Below, piece by piece: positions 1 through 9,393 of a stretch of 64,000 nt of DNA (positions are counted from its first letter, which is position 1; each line of letters starts with the position of its first letter). A model generated the notes under the pieces. That model saw only the letters and a list, made by a program, of their open reading frames with translations. It searched no databases and was not told the origin of the DNA. This DNA comes from Rotaria socialis (taxonomy: Eukaryota; Rotifera; Eurotatoria; Philodinida; Philodinidae). The position numbers were made by a program, and so were the translations under genes. Where the stretch lies: assembly GCA_905331475.1 (NCBI GenBank), contig CAJNYU010001698.1:41698-105697 (forward strand), given 5' to 3'.

Positions 1-317
1 GAAATCTTTTCTTTTTCAATCCTTCAGTATCAACTAAAGTCAAATTTCGATTAAGAAATCTATTAACAAATTGGTAATCAATTATAAGAAAAAAATCTAA
101 AGCTTACACTTATTATTAAGCTATTTCGTTCGACCATGATATTTCATTTGAAGTAAAAAAGACTCGCTGGCTATTCTATATAGGAGTATGCAATCATATT
201 TTTTTGTATTGAATAAGAGATTCCTAATGAATGCAAAAATTATCCTAAGATCAGAATATTTAGAAGATATATGCATTTTTAAGACTGTTGAAATAATGGA
301 ACTTATTGTGCTTTAAG

Positions 318-905
318 GGAATCAAAACTTTGGTTGCCGTCGTTGTACTTCATGCTATACTTTGGCTGCCCATGAATGTATTTCAATTATGCTTAAACCT
401 AATTTGTTATCAAGAAACAACATATCAAGCTTTTTGTACTCATCCAACTTTAATTAAATTTCTTTACATAGCTGCTCATTTTTTAACTGTATCAAATACA
501 GCAATTAATCCTATTATTTATGGATTTACTAACAATCGATTTCGGGTGAGATTTGAATTTTTCTCTAAAATGTTTTCATATCAATTAAATATATTTTTTA
601 AACTTTATTAGATTGATATTAGACAATTGACTCGACGCCTTATTCACTGCCAAGCACGAAATCCAGTTTATTTTGAAGCACGATTTGCTAAAAACAAACC
701 GCCGGTACCTGCTAATTGTCTAAATAAATCAAATCGTCAACTAAACGCTACAGCAATAACAAATCAGAACACAGCTAAAACTAAAAGATTAAATGCAAAA
801 GGACCATTATCTTTGACGGATAAAAATAAATTTCACAGAAATAATTATTCAAGCAGTGTTATTGCCAAAGATCAATTGGTAACTAAAGTTCGGCATACAA
901 CTTAG
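318..905 (+). CDS. Class A (rhodopsin-like) GPCR, 3' part only
   Basis: Last two visible exons of a seven-helix receptor: 318-545 and 612-905, with a 66-nt GT..AG intron in phase 0. The first exon carries TM6 with a Leu-Trp-Leu-Pro version of the CWxP motif, then TM7 with the NPxxY motif as NPIIY, followed by a short amphipathic stretch (NNRFR). The second exon is a basic, Asn/Lys-rich cytoplasmic tail ending in TAG. TM1-TM5 must lie upstream of base 1. The helix pattern resembles neuropeptide-type receptors, but the ligand class cannot be set from two helices. An alternative end is possible: a donor at 879/880 (gtaact) joins in phase to an acceptor at 1200 and a 23-codon exon ending at a TAA near 1272, with an AATAAA at 1345. 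Confident that it is a class A GPCR; the exact 3' end is uncertain. Confidence 0.85.
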
Positions 906-2068
906 ATTAAATATTTTCTTTACATTTCTTTTTCTTTTTGTGTTGTATAAATGTTGTTTTTTTCTCTGTTGTTAATTGCGAATCCCACACAGAAGACAAA
1001 GAAACACTTGCTAATTGTACTTTATATATATATATATATAAGTAGATATCATGATTACGCCTTTTTGTTTGGGCTTACGCTTCATTGCAATCCATGTCAT
1101 ATCTTTTATTGTGCGTTGATCTATTACGTAATCCTATGTATATAAAATATAACGAGTTACTTGTCAATTATTAGCTTGTCACAATGTATTGTCCCACAGG
1201 AGTGGCAGCTCAAATTTGCTGATGAAATTGAAGAACGTGCAAGAATTTTTATGCGAAATTTACTGTCTTAATTATAGAAATCTAAAGGAACACGATGCTC
1301 AAACTTGCATGACAATGTTTTTCTTTTGCCAGTTTTTTTTTCAGAATAAAATCATAGGATAGATTCTATATAATCTTTGTATACGCACTTATTTCGAAAG
1401 TATTTAGGAATAGCATAATCCAAAGACAATGTGTTAATTTAATATCATATTACTAATAAAGGTTCTTGTTTATATGAAGAAACTTGAACAAGTTTCTTGG
1501 TTTATGATGAATTCGATAAAGAAATAGACGTGAATAGCATGTGCATTATAATGAAATAAGTGTATTCATACATACAATGCCTTGACAAATCTTAATCTAC
1601 GTATATCTAATTTCACATTGTCAATAATGCTATCAGGGTCAATATTTTGAATGGGCCTCTTCGATTTACGAATGGATGGGAGATTTATTATTGTCCTGTC
1701 ACTGAAACATCTTCTCACCTACAGGTAAAACAAATATATTGTTGCATGTTAATCAGTTAAGAATGCAATCCTACCGATGCTTCTTTCATTATGAAATATT
1801 TACCATTATTTCAATAGTATTTTGTAGCTCATTGCTTCAAATATTCAATTATGCTTAAGAAACTTGAAGTCATACCTTGTATATTGCGAAACTATTGATA
1901 TCCTATTCGAAAAAACCTAATTCAATATCGATCTTGTTTGTTTTTGAGAAAAACCGAAGCATAAATAGTTTTTCATTTTCATTTTGAACATCTGGATCGA
2001 AACGTTCGCATATTTGACCCATAAGACCAAGAAGCTCAAGCATTTTTTATGTCAATATCTAGACTAAA
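906..2068. other. Non-coding interval after the GPCR
   Basis: AT-rich. It holds a short (TA)n run near 1023-1040, AATAAA signals at about 1345 and 1453, and one short open segment after a good acceptor at 1200 that could be an alternative terminal exon of the GPCR. No independent gene is recognisable. Confidence 0.5.
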
Positions 2069-2376
2069 GTGAAATACAAGGGGGAAACGGCGGATTTTCG
2101 GGATTGCCCATCCATGAGCAATCCGGAAAAATCCCAAATTTACCAGCAATCTCCTCTTGTAAATGAAGGAATTTCAAGCTGAAGTTTTTATCATATGTAG
2201 GCCTCGTGGTCCTTAGAATATCCTAAAAGTTTCAGCTCAAACGGATGTTTTCTTCTGAAGATAATGCGATTGCAAAAATACTCATATTTCCAAGGACAAA
2301 ATGGCGGATTTTCGGGATTGTCAAGCCATGAGCAATCCAAAAACCCGCAATCCGCCGTTCCCCCCTTGGTGAAATA
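2069..2376. mobile_element. hAT-like MITE with 8-bp target site duplications
   Basis: The element runs 2077-2368 (292 bp) and is flanked by perfect 8-bp direct repeats gtgaaata (2069-2076 and 2369-2376). Its ends are inverted repeats: left CAAGGGGGAAACGGCGGATT; the right end read inward is the same with one mismatch. Each end also carries a copy of a roughly 45-bp module containing GGCGGATTTTCGGGATTG and CCATGAGCAATCC, in direct orientation. There is no ORF. An 8-bp duplication with short CA-starting inverted repeats fits a non-autonomous hAT superfamily element; P-type elements also make 8-bp duplications. The intact duplication suggests fairly recent insertion. Confidence 0.88.
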
Positions 2377-3404
2377 GCTCTTCTATGATAGAAGAAAAGC
2401 AAAAATTAGATTATACTAAACTAATTAATTATCACTGTTGTCATCAGGCGCTTACTCAGTTTTCTTTTGCATGTAGTCTATTTATTCTTATTTTAGTTTA
2501 TTTCATATTAATATTCGCAAGAAAACCCAATTAAATATTATGCGTAGTATAACGATGATATCTGAAATATTAACTGGAGTCGATGGACCGTTGATATTTA
2601 TCTTTAGGCGTATGAATACCTCCAGTAACAAATTTAATCATGTCTCCTTTGTTTTCAAACAACATTGTTAACTTTTAATTTTCTGCTTTTTCAGTTTAAT
2701 ACGTTGAATATCATGCTTCGTAATAATAGATTCCAAGTTCAACTTTATGGGTCATTGAATAAATGAGATGAATCTTTGCATACCAGTATAAGTTTCAATT
2801 CAGCTTGGCTTTGTCATGAAATATATTTTAGATGTGTAGAACGACTTACTCTATGATTCCATAATATGGCAAATCCTAATAAATTTTAAGTGAGAAAATT
2901 CCCAGTGGCATGAATTGTTGCGCTTTTGTAGTTCTCATATTTAGACTTTTGAATTGTTGTCGAGTATCAATATTCGACTAGATCAGAAAATGTTCACGCC
3001 TAGTATGAAATCTGAATGATTTTACTAGTGGTTTGTTCCAAAAAACGATTGCATTTTTCATCTTAGTACATCGTTTATTTATTATAAAATTTAAATAATA
3101 TTCGCCAAGTTTTTCGTTGATAAGCACAAATACATGCTGTGAACTTGTAGTAGTCATAGAAAAATAGCCTTCTAGATATATTGAATATCGATAACATAAT
3201 TATTTTGCTGACAAAGAAATCAGATTTGAATTGATTAAAGTTCAAATTTCGTTTTAAAATAGTCCCCGCGAAGATTTTTCTCTCGCGGATTCTTAGAACG
3301 GCGTTGTAATTTTGATACTGTCAAAAGTACTCTCCTATAACACATATCAACTTCAAACAGATTCTATTTTATTATGTCGAATAAGAAAAAGAAAACTAAA
3401 TTTT
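2377..3404. other. Non-coding interval
   Basis: AT-rich DNA between the MITE and the phosphatase 3' end. A small GC-rich hairpin (CCGCGA..TCGCGG, about 3263-3288) is the only structure I see. No gene is recognisable. Confidence 0.5.
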
Positions 3405-4130
3405 CTAAAACTTGTTCAGCCAATTTTCTTTAACGAAGTCTTCAATTGCTTGTCCATCGTTCCATTCGAAAAAGTCTGCTTCAAGTTTTTTCTCGTTTGA
3501 TGCTGCTTGTTTCTTTAATTCTTTAGCCATTCGATAGCCACTTCGAGCACAAACAAGATCACCTTTTTTCAGACTATTCGCTGCGCATATATCATTATGT
3601 CCGTCGCCAATAAATAGAACGGGAACTCGTTCTGAAAATTTCGTTCGAAGATATCTGTCAACTATTTCTCTTTTGCACATATTCAAGGGACATGTCGAAC
3701 ATGTTTGTTGACCATATTGTTCTATTATTAAACATTGATCATCTTTATTAAAATAAGCCGGATTAGTAAATATATCTTTAAAGGCATGATCAAGATGATT
3801 ATGCTTTAAAATTGCTTTAATAAAAACAAGATTTGAGTCACTGACAACAATTAAATGACTATTTGGTAATGAAGATAAATATTGAATTAAATGAGAAAAA
3901 CCATTTGTTATTGTCATTTCTTGCATATTTTTTATATAATCAATTTCTTTGATATTATATTTATGTAATTCACGAAATGTTTCTTGCATACGATCCGTCC
4001 AACAGTCGAATTGTGCACGATTTTTTTCGGCAGTATCGAGTGCTTCAGCTGATGGGAACAGTTTATTAACATGAATATCTGAATTAGCATCGACTATTGT
4101 ATGATCAAAATCGAATACAACTAGAACCAT
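3405..4130 (-). CDS. PHOSPHO2: PHOSPHO2-like HAD phosphatase
   Basis: Intronless 241-residue protein, the same length as vertebrate PHOSPHO2. It starts at ATG 4130-4128 and ends at TAG 3407-3405. HAD motif I is DFDHT at residues 7-11, with the nucleophile and acid Asp pair. Motif II is the Ser in VVSDSN near residue 98. A conserved Lys precedes motif IV, GDGHND. The Cys-rich CSTCPLNMCK segment is typical of the PHOSPHO1/2 branch. Family members hydrolyse pyridoxal 5'-phosphate (PHOSPHO2) or phosphocholine and phosphoethanolamine (PHOSPHO1) in the cytosol. Length and the NMCK motif favour PHOSPHO2, but substrate specificity is not proven by sequence alone. Confidence 0.93.
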   Translation of the reverse strand: MVLVVFDFDHTIVDANSDIHVNKLFPSAEALDTAEKNRAQFDCWTDRMQETFRELHKYNIKEIDYIKNMQEMTITNGFSHLIQYLSSLPNSHLIVVSDSNLVFIKAILKHNHLDHAFKDIFTNPAYFNKDDQCLIIEQYGQQTCSTCPLNMCKREIVDRYLRTKFSERVPVLFIGDGHNDICAANSLKKGDLVCARSGYRMAKELKKQAASNEKKLEADFFEWNDGQAIEDFVKENWLNKF

Positions 4131-5129
4131 GGTTTACTTTTTTAATCTAGAAGCGAAATCAGTAATTAAATTCTATTGTTTGACTTATGAATCATGATCT
4201 CTGATATTTATTTATTCTTCATGCTAACGATTACTTGGTGGAAGAAAAAACTAGTAGACTGCAACGTATGCACAAGTAAAATGCATTTTTGCAAATCATT
4301 CAATCTCCGGTTGCACAATAAACAATTATTCATATTTCGGCTTCCACTGGTATGCATCAACTTTCTGATTCGTTTTTAGGAAAAACTCATGTATGAATCT
4401 AAAGATAGAGAACAGAGATTATCAGTTCTTCGATATAGAATCGTTGAATTTTTTAGAAAAAAATAAATATATCGTTACTGAGAAGGTATTGATTTTCGGT
4501 TTCTACTGGCACTCGATGTGGGTGCCATGAAATAGTTTCCCATATTTGTAGCAGCTGATTTTCTGTCTACGTAGATATACGTATTTTTTAAAAGAAAAAC
4601 TATACGATGTAATGAAAAATCGATAATAAAGCTAGATATAAATGTTATTTCGTTTCTATTGGAAAAACGAAAGAATTATCAGGAGAAATAATCTAATCTA
4701 ATAAATCTGTACTTCCAAAAAAACAAATCTCTACCTTTTTGAAAGCTATCCACAACTGTCGAACATCATCCGATTTCACAGCTTGCCGCTTATGATTAAA
4801 CAGCGCTGAGAATAGAAAATTCAGATCTTTTTTTTTAAATACGATCAAATCGTGCATCATGAATTCGAAACAGAAACGTTTAGACACACGACAGAAAGAT
4901 ATTATTCTATCTTCGAAACAAAGATTATATTCTACTTAGGAAAATTTCATTAAATTTATCAGAGAAAATATGATCGAGTGACACGCGCAGATAAACGATT
5001 CATTAAATCCTAACCTTTTAAAATCATGTCATTTACATAGGTCTATCTAGAAAAAATTAAAATAGATATTAACATTTTATATGATAAGAAGCAAGTAAAA
5101 TACAGCTCTATCGAATAGTTAATTTCTTT
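4131..5129. other. Intergenic interval, PHOSPHO2 to EME1
   Basis: AT-rich, 1 kb. It lies upstream of the phosphatase and downstream of the EME1-like gene, so it should hold the phosphatase promoter. I see no conserved element and no convincing ORF. Confidence 0.5.
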
Positions 5130-6098
5130 TCATATAAGATCATTTCCATCAATAGATGTAAATAGTTTCCAAATTTTTTCTGACATTTGTGGACCAATTT
5201 TTCGTGTTGTTGTTAAAACTCCAGCACCACGTCGTACTTGTATATCAGCTAATAATAATTTTGCGTCATTCTCTGTTGGGCAACGTTTATACGCTTGTAC
5301 GAGTGCTTGGACAGTTCCATATTGATTAACAATAGCTTGTGCTTGTTCAACACCCATATGAGGAAATTGTTGTAGGATTTGTTTCCATAATTGATCTAGT
5401 GTTTTATTTGTTTGATCGATATCAACACGTATCGGTTTATATTGTTTCATGGCGTCAACATGAAATGAAAATGGTGATGAATTTTTTAAACGTTTTTCCG
5501 GTGCAACTGTTACTGCTTTTGTAAATGAAAGAATTAGTAATGCAAGATCATTATCTTTTTCAGCAAATTTTATAATACAATTAAATTGTAGTTGCAATTC
5601 AAGATAAATATTATCTAAATCGTGAGATTTTATTGATGATGAACGTGTTAACAGTTTACTAAGATTTAATGAGGAACTTGCACCAATAATAACAATAGTG
5701 ACCGATTTTTTGGCTTTATATTTATCATTAATCGTTTGAATTAAATCTGATATGTTATTTTTATTTGCATTACATACAGCAACAAACTGAAAAAACTGTT
5801 CATGTGTCATTAACAATAATAGTTGACTGACGAACTCTTCATCGATATTATTAGCAATGTTTGATATCGACCTAAACTAGAAAATGTTCACTATGAATAA
5901 CGGAAAAGAAAAGAAACTAAATTTGTAAAAGTATTTCAAACTTTGATAAACTAACCAAGTTATTGTATTGGGTACTGGCATACTCTCGATAAGATATTTT
6001 GCTTTTTTATCATCGAATTCTTTCGTTAGTGATTTTCCCCATGATTTATCAATAATATTTAAATCAATCCAAGCGGTTACTTCATGTGCTTTACTCAT
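5130..6098 (-). CDS. EME1: EME1/Mms4-like crossover-junction endonuclease subunit
   Basis: Two exons: 6098-5956 and 5871-5130, with an 84-nt intron in phase 2 that splits a Trp codon. The product is 294 aa. The C-terminus carries the EME1 signature LLADIQVRRGAGV..TTRKIGPQMS, preceded by a degenerate ERCC4-nuclease fold containing FTKAVTVAPEK and SPFSFHVDA, as in EME1. EME1 is the non-catalytic partner of MUS81 in the nucleus and helps cleave 3'-flaps and nicked or intact Holliday junctions in homologous recombination. Human EME1 is about 570 aa. This copy starts directly at the nuclease-like fold and lacks the long N-terminal part. The ERKxxxD catalytic motif is absent, as expected for the regulatory subunit. 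Confidence 0.9.
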
Positions 6099-6480
6099 GA
6101 TGAATTTTGAAAATGAATAGATCGAGAAAGATAGTAGACAATATAGGACAGTTTCATTGGTTACAATTAACTGTCCAACCGAGTGAAATTTTAATAGATG
6201 AAGTGAACATCCAAAAGATCAACCTATATTTGAATTTCTATCGTGATAGATGTTGAAGTCATGAAGAGGTAAAAAGCTTTTATCTCTTGATGATTTACTG
6301 AAGACAACATGTGTGGTATTGTTATAGAAAATTTGATGGAATTACAATTTATAACTCATCATAATAAATCACATGTACGAATAGATTCTAATAGGAACTT
6401 TGTTACAGAAAATGATTTTTGGTTTAATCTGCAATAGACGGCACATTCCAACTTTATTTTTTTCTTTATCATGAAAATAG
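6099..6480. other. Intergenic interval upstream of EME1
   Basis: AT-rich, no ORF worth reporting. It presumably includes the EME1 promoter. Confidence 0.4.
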
Positions 6481-7230
6481 GATTGACATTTTTATTCATA
6501 CTTGCTTAAAAATATCATAAGCACGACTTTCATTTAAATATATTTTTGCTGCGTAAGCTACTTTGCCATTTCTATGTGATATTCACTAAGAAACTAGTTC
6601 AAATTCTTTTTTTAAAGCATAAAAACTGCTCTAAATCAGTCATATCAGGGTATTTCATTTAGGAAGGCAAAACATATTTATTGTCATGCATAGATTTGAT
6701 CGTTTCTTGGTTTTAAAAAAGTCAGCCTTAGTGAGCTTTCTTCTTGTTTTTTTAGCGTTAATTGTACTTGATTAGTTCCTGCTGATTTAGATTAGATTAA
6801 TGAGTAGAATCACGAAAGATCATTCTTGTGCTTTGAGTAGATCATCTTGTGGTTTCAGTGCAAACACCGTTTTATCTAAACAAATTTGCATTGCAATTAG
6901 AGCAGTAAAAGATGAAAATCTCATGCCATCTAGCAGATATTGACTAATAAAATCTCTCAGGATAATACGTCACAGTTTTTGTTCTATCACCAATTAGTAA
7001 TAATTTATTTTCCTATGACACGAATAATTTTACTTTATCTTCAGACTTGAGTGCTCTACTAGGTATATAATAAATTCATTATTTTCTTCTTGTATACCAC
7101 ATCGAACGCAAGTAAAAAGCGGCACATGATTAAATGACTCTTTGCTTTCTTTAATTTGCAATCTTTGATCAAATCTACAGTCACTATACTTATTAAGATT
7201 TTGTCCGATTTCTATTAGCACTGATCAAAT
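6480..7230 (-). pseudogene. Decayed coding remnants, family unknown
   Basis: The minus strand shows three coding-like blocks. Block 1 (7221 to about 7045) contains HVPLFTCVRCG and ends near a plausible donor. Block 2 starts after an ATAG acceptor near 7016 (ENKLLLIGDRTK..) and needs a one-base frameshift near 6965 to join a further 45 codons ending at TGA near 6820 (..RFSSFTALIAMQICLDK..). Block 3 is a 28-codon piece near 6585-6500 (NGKVAYAAKIYLNE..) with its own stop. The composition is protein-like, but stops and the frameshift break continuity. I do not recognise the family. It could also be a gene whose exons I have misjoined. Confidence 0.35.
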
Positions 7231-7655
7231 ATTGATCGTTTGAACGATGACTATGTTTTTTCTACTGCAATTATCAAAATTTAATTATTTAGAATTGATG
7301 AAATGAATCGAAAGCATGATTTATACAGCTATATAAATAAACTAATTAATATAATAATAATTGAAAAGTAACAAAATATTCAAAGTTATAATTTTAAAGA
7401 AGAGACTCTATAAAAATTAATAGTATTCAAAAATATGGTTATGACATTATTTGCCGTTGCAAAATTTCTTTTTTCTCAAGATTAACAATTGATTCAAACA
7501 TCACAACCGATGTGTATGTGTTGGTTGTGTCTCTTACTTCGTATCAATCATCTTAGGTATGTACTTTTTATTTGTTTCCTGTAGCTTACAAGTGTTATTG
7601 TCGAAAAAATGCGATATGAATGATAAAGAAATAGATAGTACTCTATGTCTATCAA
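7231..7655. other. Non-coding interval
   Basis: AT-rich spacer downstream of the reductase gene; nothing supported. Confidence 0.4.
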
Positions 7656-8705
7656 TCATGCTTGTGCTAGTATTTCCTTTAGTTTGAGAAACTGTAGAAT
7701 TAAATCTTCGATTGTCATTTTCAATGGAATATATGTAACGCCCAATTCGTTTTGTGCTCTGGAACTATCGATATTGTAAATATGTGGCAGTTTTTCATCT
7801 TCTATGCCAATTGGTGTTGTATTCTTAATGCTGTCCGGAATGACTAAGCTTTGGTGAACAATATCAGCTATTGCTTGATGACTCCAAGTCTCTGCTGCTA
7901 TAAGATATCGCTGGCAAGTATCAGTACATCGTTCTAAAGCTTCTACATGTGTGTACGCTACATCTCTCACGTCAACTTGAAAGCGCAATTTTCAATCTGA
8001 TATTTGAGCATCCTTGCTGCTTGTAATCAGTAGCCAAAGAAATGAATTCGAGCTATTCATGTCATCTAATGACTGGAGACCATTGATGCGTGGACCAAAC
8101 ACCATCGGTGCACAGATGGTGGCTATGGTGAAAGAAGGCTTTTCTTTGTCAAGAAATTCCCATGCAGCACGTTCAGCACAAGTTTTTGATGCTCGATAAG
8201 CTGTGAGATGATCATTTTTAGCAGTTAATCCATCTGCGTAAGTCAATGGACACCAATCTTTTTCGGTGTAGGAATAGTCAGATCGAACTCCTTTACTTGC
8301 ATCGTTAACCGCAGCAAATGACGATGTAATCACGACTCTTTTAATTTTCTTCGGATGGTTTTGATTGTATTTGTGAGCAGCATGTAGGACGTTTATGGTT
8401 CCATTGATGGCTGGCAAGAGAAAATCTTTTTCTGGGTCCGTAACTGTCAAATGCACCGGTGAAGCAACATGAATGATGCCGTCAATGTCATGAAGAGCTT
8501 CATAAAACGAATCTGTCGTAATATCATTAATATGCACGAATGAAATTCGACATTGTTGATCGCTTGGAATACCATCAAGAACTCGTGATTCTTTGGCTTG
8601 TGATCGAACTGTTCCACGAACGTTGTAGTCTTTGTCGAGAAGATATTTAATAATCCAGCCACCAATGAAGGAGTTGGCACCTGTTACGAGAATCGATTTG
8701 GACAT
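7656..8705 (-). pseudogene. GRE2-like NAD(P)-dependent reductase (extended SDR) with one in-frame stop
   Basis: Intronless reading frame of 350 codons from ATG 8705 to TGA 7658-7656, interrupted by one in-frame TGA at 7994-7992 (codon 238). Before the stop: Rossmann motif TGANSFIGGW near the N-terminus, catalytic Ser in TSSFAAV, YRASK catalytic Tyr/Lys, and MVFGPR. After it, in the same frame: QVDVRDVAYTHVEAL and the C-terminal substrate-binding part to full family length. The pattern (YTEKDWCPLTY, SKTCAERAAWEFL) resembles fungal GRE2/ketoreductase-type proteins, which reduce methylglyoxal and ketones with NADPH, more than typical animal SDRs. No GT..AG pair removes the stop. Either a nonsense mutation, a sequencing error, or a truncated 237-residue product. 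Confidence 0.8.
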
Positions 8706-9150
8706 CTTACTCAAATCTAGAAAATTAACGCAAACCGTATCAATAAATTAGTGCGATCGCTACAGTGTCGAACTAGAAAATGTGATTAAATTAGTAAGTC
8801 AATTCTTCAAATTGGAGTTGTAGATCTTTTTCTGGTTGAAAACCACACGCGACGACCTGCTTATGATAAAGTTGCTAATCGGCAGCGCGAACCCTCGATT
8901 AAGTATGATATTATATTGTTTGTGAGCAGTGTGTTCAATGAATAAATAGCCTATACTGTTTTTACATCATTCTAACGAATGATCTCACCCTGTTTAACTC
9001 TGCCTGTAATGCTCAAGATATATGACTCGTTGGACTGAGAGCATTTGCTAAGCTATCGCGGAAATTTTTATTTTAATGTAAAACTGTTGCCATTATTCCC
9101 ATGGTTTTCAGTATCGTTTGAAATTCTTCACTAATATCCAACTAAAATAG
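8706..9150. other. Spacer upstream of the reductase
   Basis: No gene seen; the reductase promoter should lie near 8706-8800. Confidence 0.4.
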
Positions 9151-9393
9151 TTAATTGGCCGTAACTCTTGTATTGTGAATGTCAACCGTTCTTTTCAAAG
9201 AAGAGTTTTTCACTCTGACTCTCAGCAAATCAAGTGCCTTCTGAAGTCCACAGATCTCACCCTGACAGATTGATACTTGCTCCAAGGCTGCATGAGACTG
9301 ATTCGCTGGATTTCTATTTACGCTTGAGATTCCCATCATCGTCTTGACAAATCTATGGACGGGTTGAAATTTAAAACACGAACTTAAGACCAT
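9151..9393 (-). CDS. Small unrecognised ORF, possible terminal exon
   Basis: Open frame of about 80 codons ending at TAA 9153-9151, with protein-like composition (SHAALEQVSICQGEICGLQKALDLLRVRV). It opens without an ATG. A second ORF just upstream on the same strand (ATG near 9510, MIDPSLQAKKARRQ..) runs to a TAA near 9385 in another frame. A 40-nt GT..AG intron could join them near 9392/9354, but the join creates a TGA, so the pair is either frameshifted or spliced differently. I do not recognise the family. Confidence 0.3.
   Translation of the reverse strand: MVLSSCFKFQPVHRFVKTMMGISSVNRNPANQSHAALEQVSICQGEICGLQKALDLLRVRVKNSSLKRTVDIHNTRVTAN

Noticed and set aside
1640-1730. Open segment after tatcag (GQYFEWASSIYEWMG..) ending TGA
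   Set aside because: Only 22 codons, no partner exon and no recognisable family.
3262-3290. GC-rich hairpin CCGCGA..TCGCGG
   Set aside because: Short stem with mismatch; no adjacent gene end on the correct side to call it a terminator.
4693-4887. 64-codon minus-strand ORF between PHOSPHO2 and EME1
   Set aside because: No ATG context, motif or splice partner that would make it a gene.
7992-7994. Selenocysteine reading of the TGA in the reductase
   Set aside because: This SDR family has no known Sec member and no SECIS-like stem was evident downstream. A Trp codon (TGG) is the simpler ancestor.
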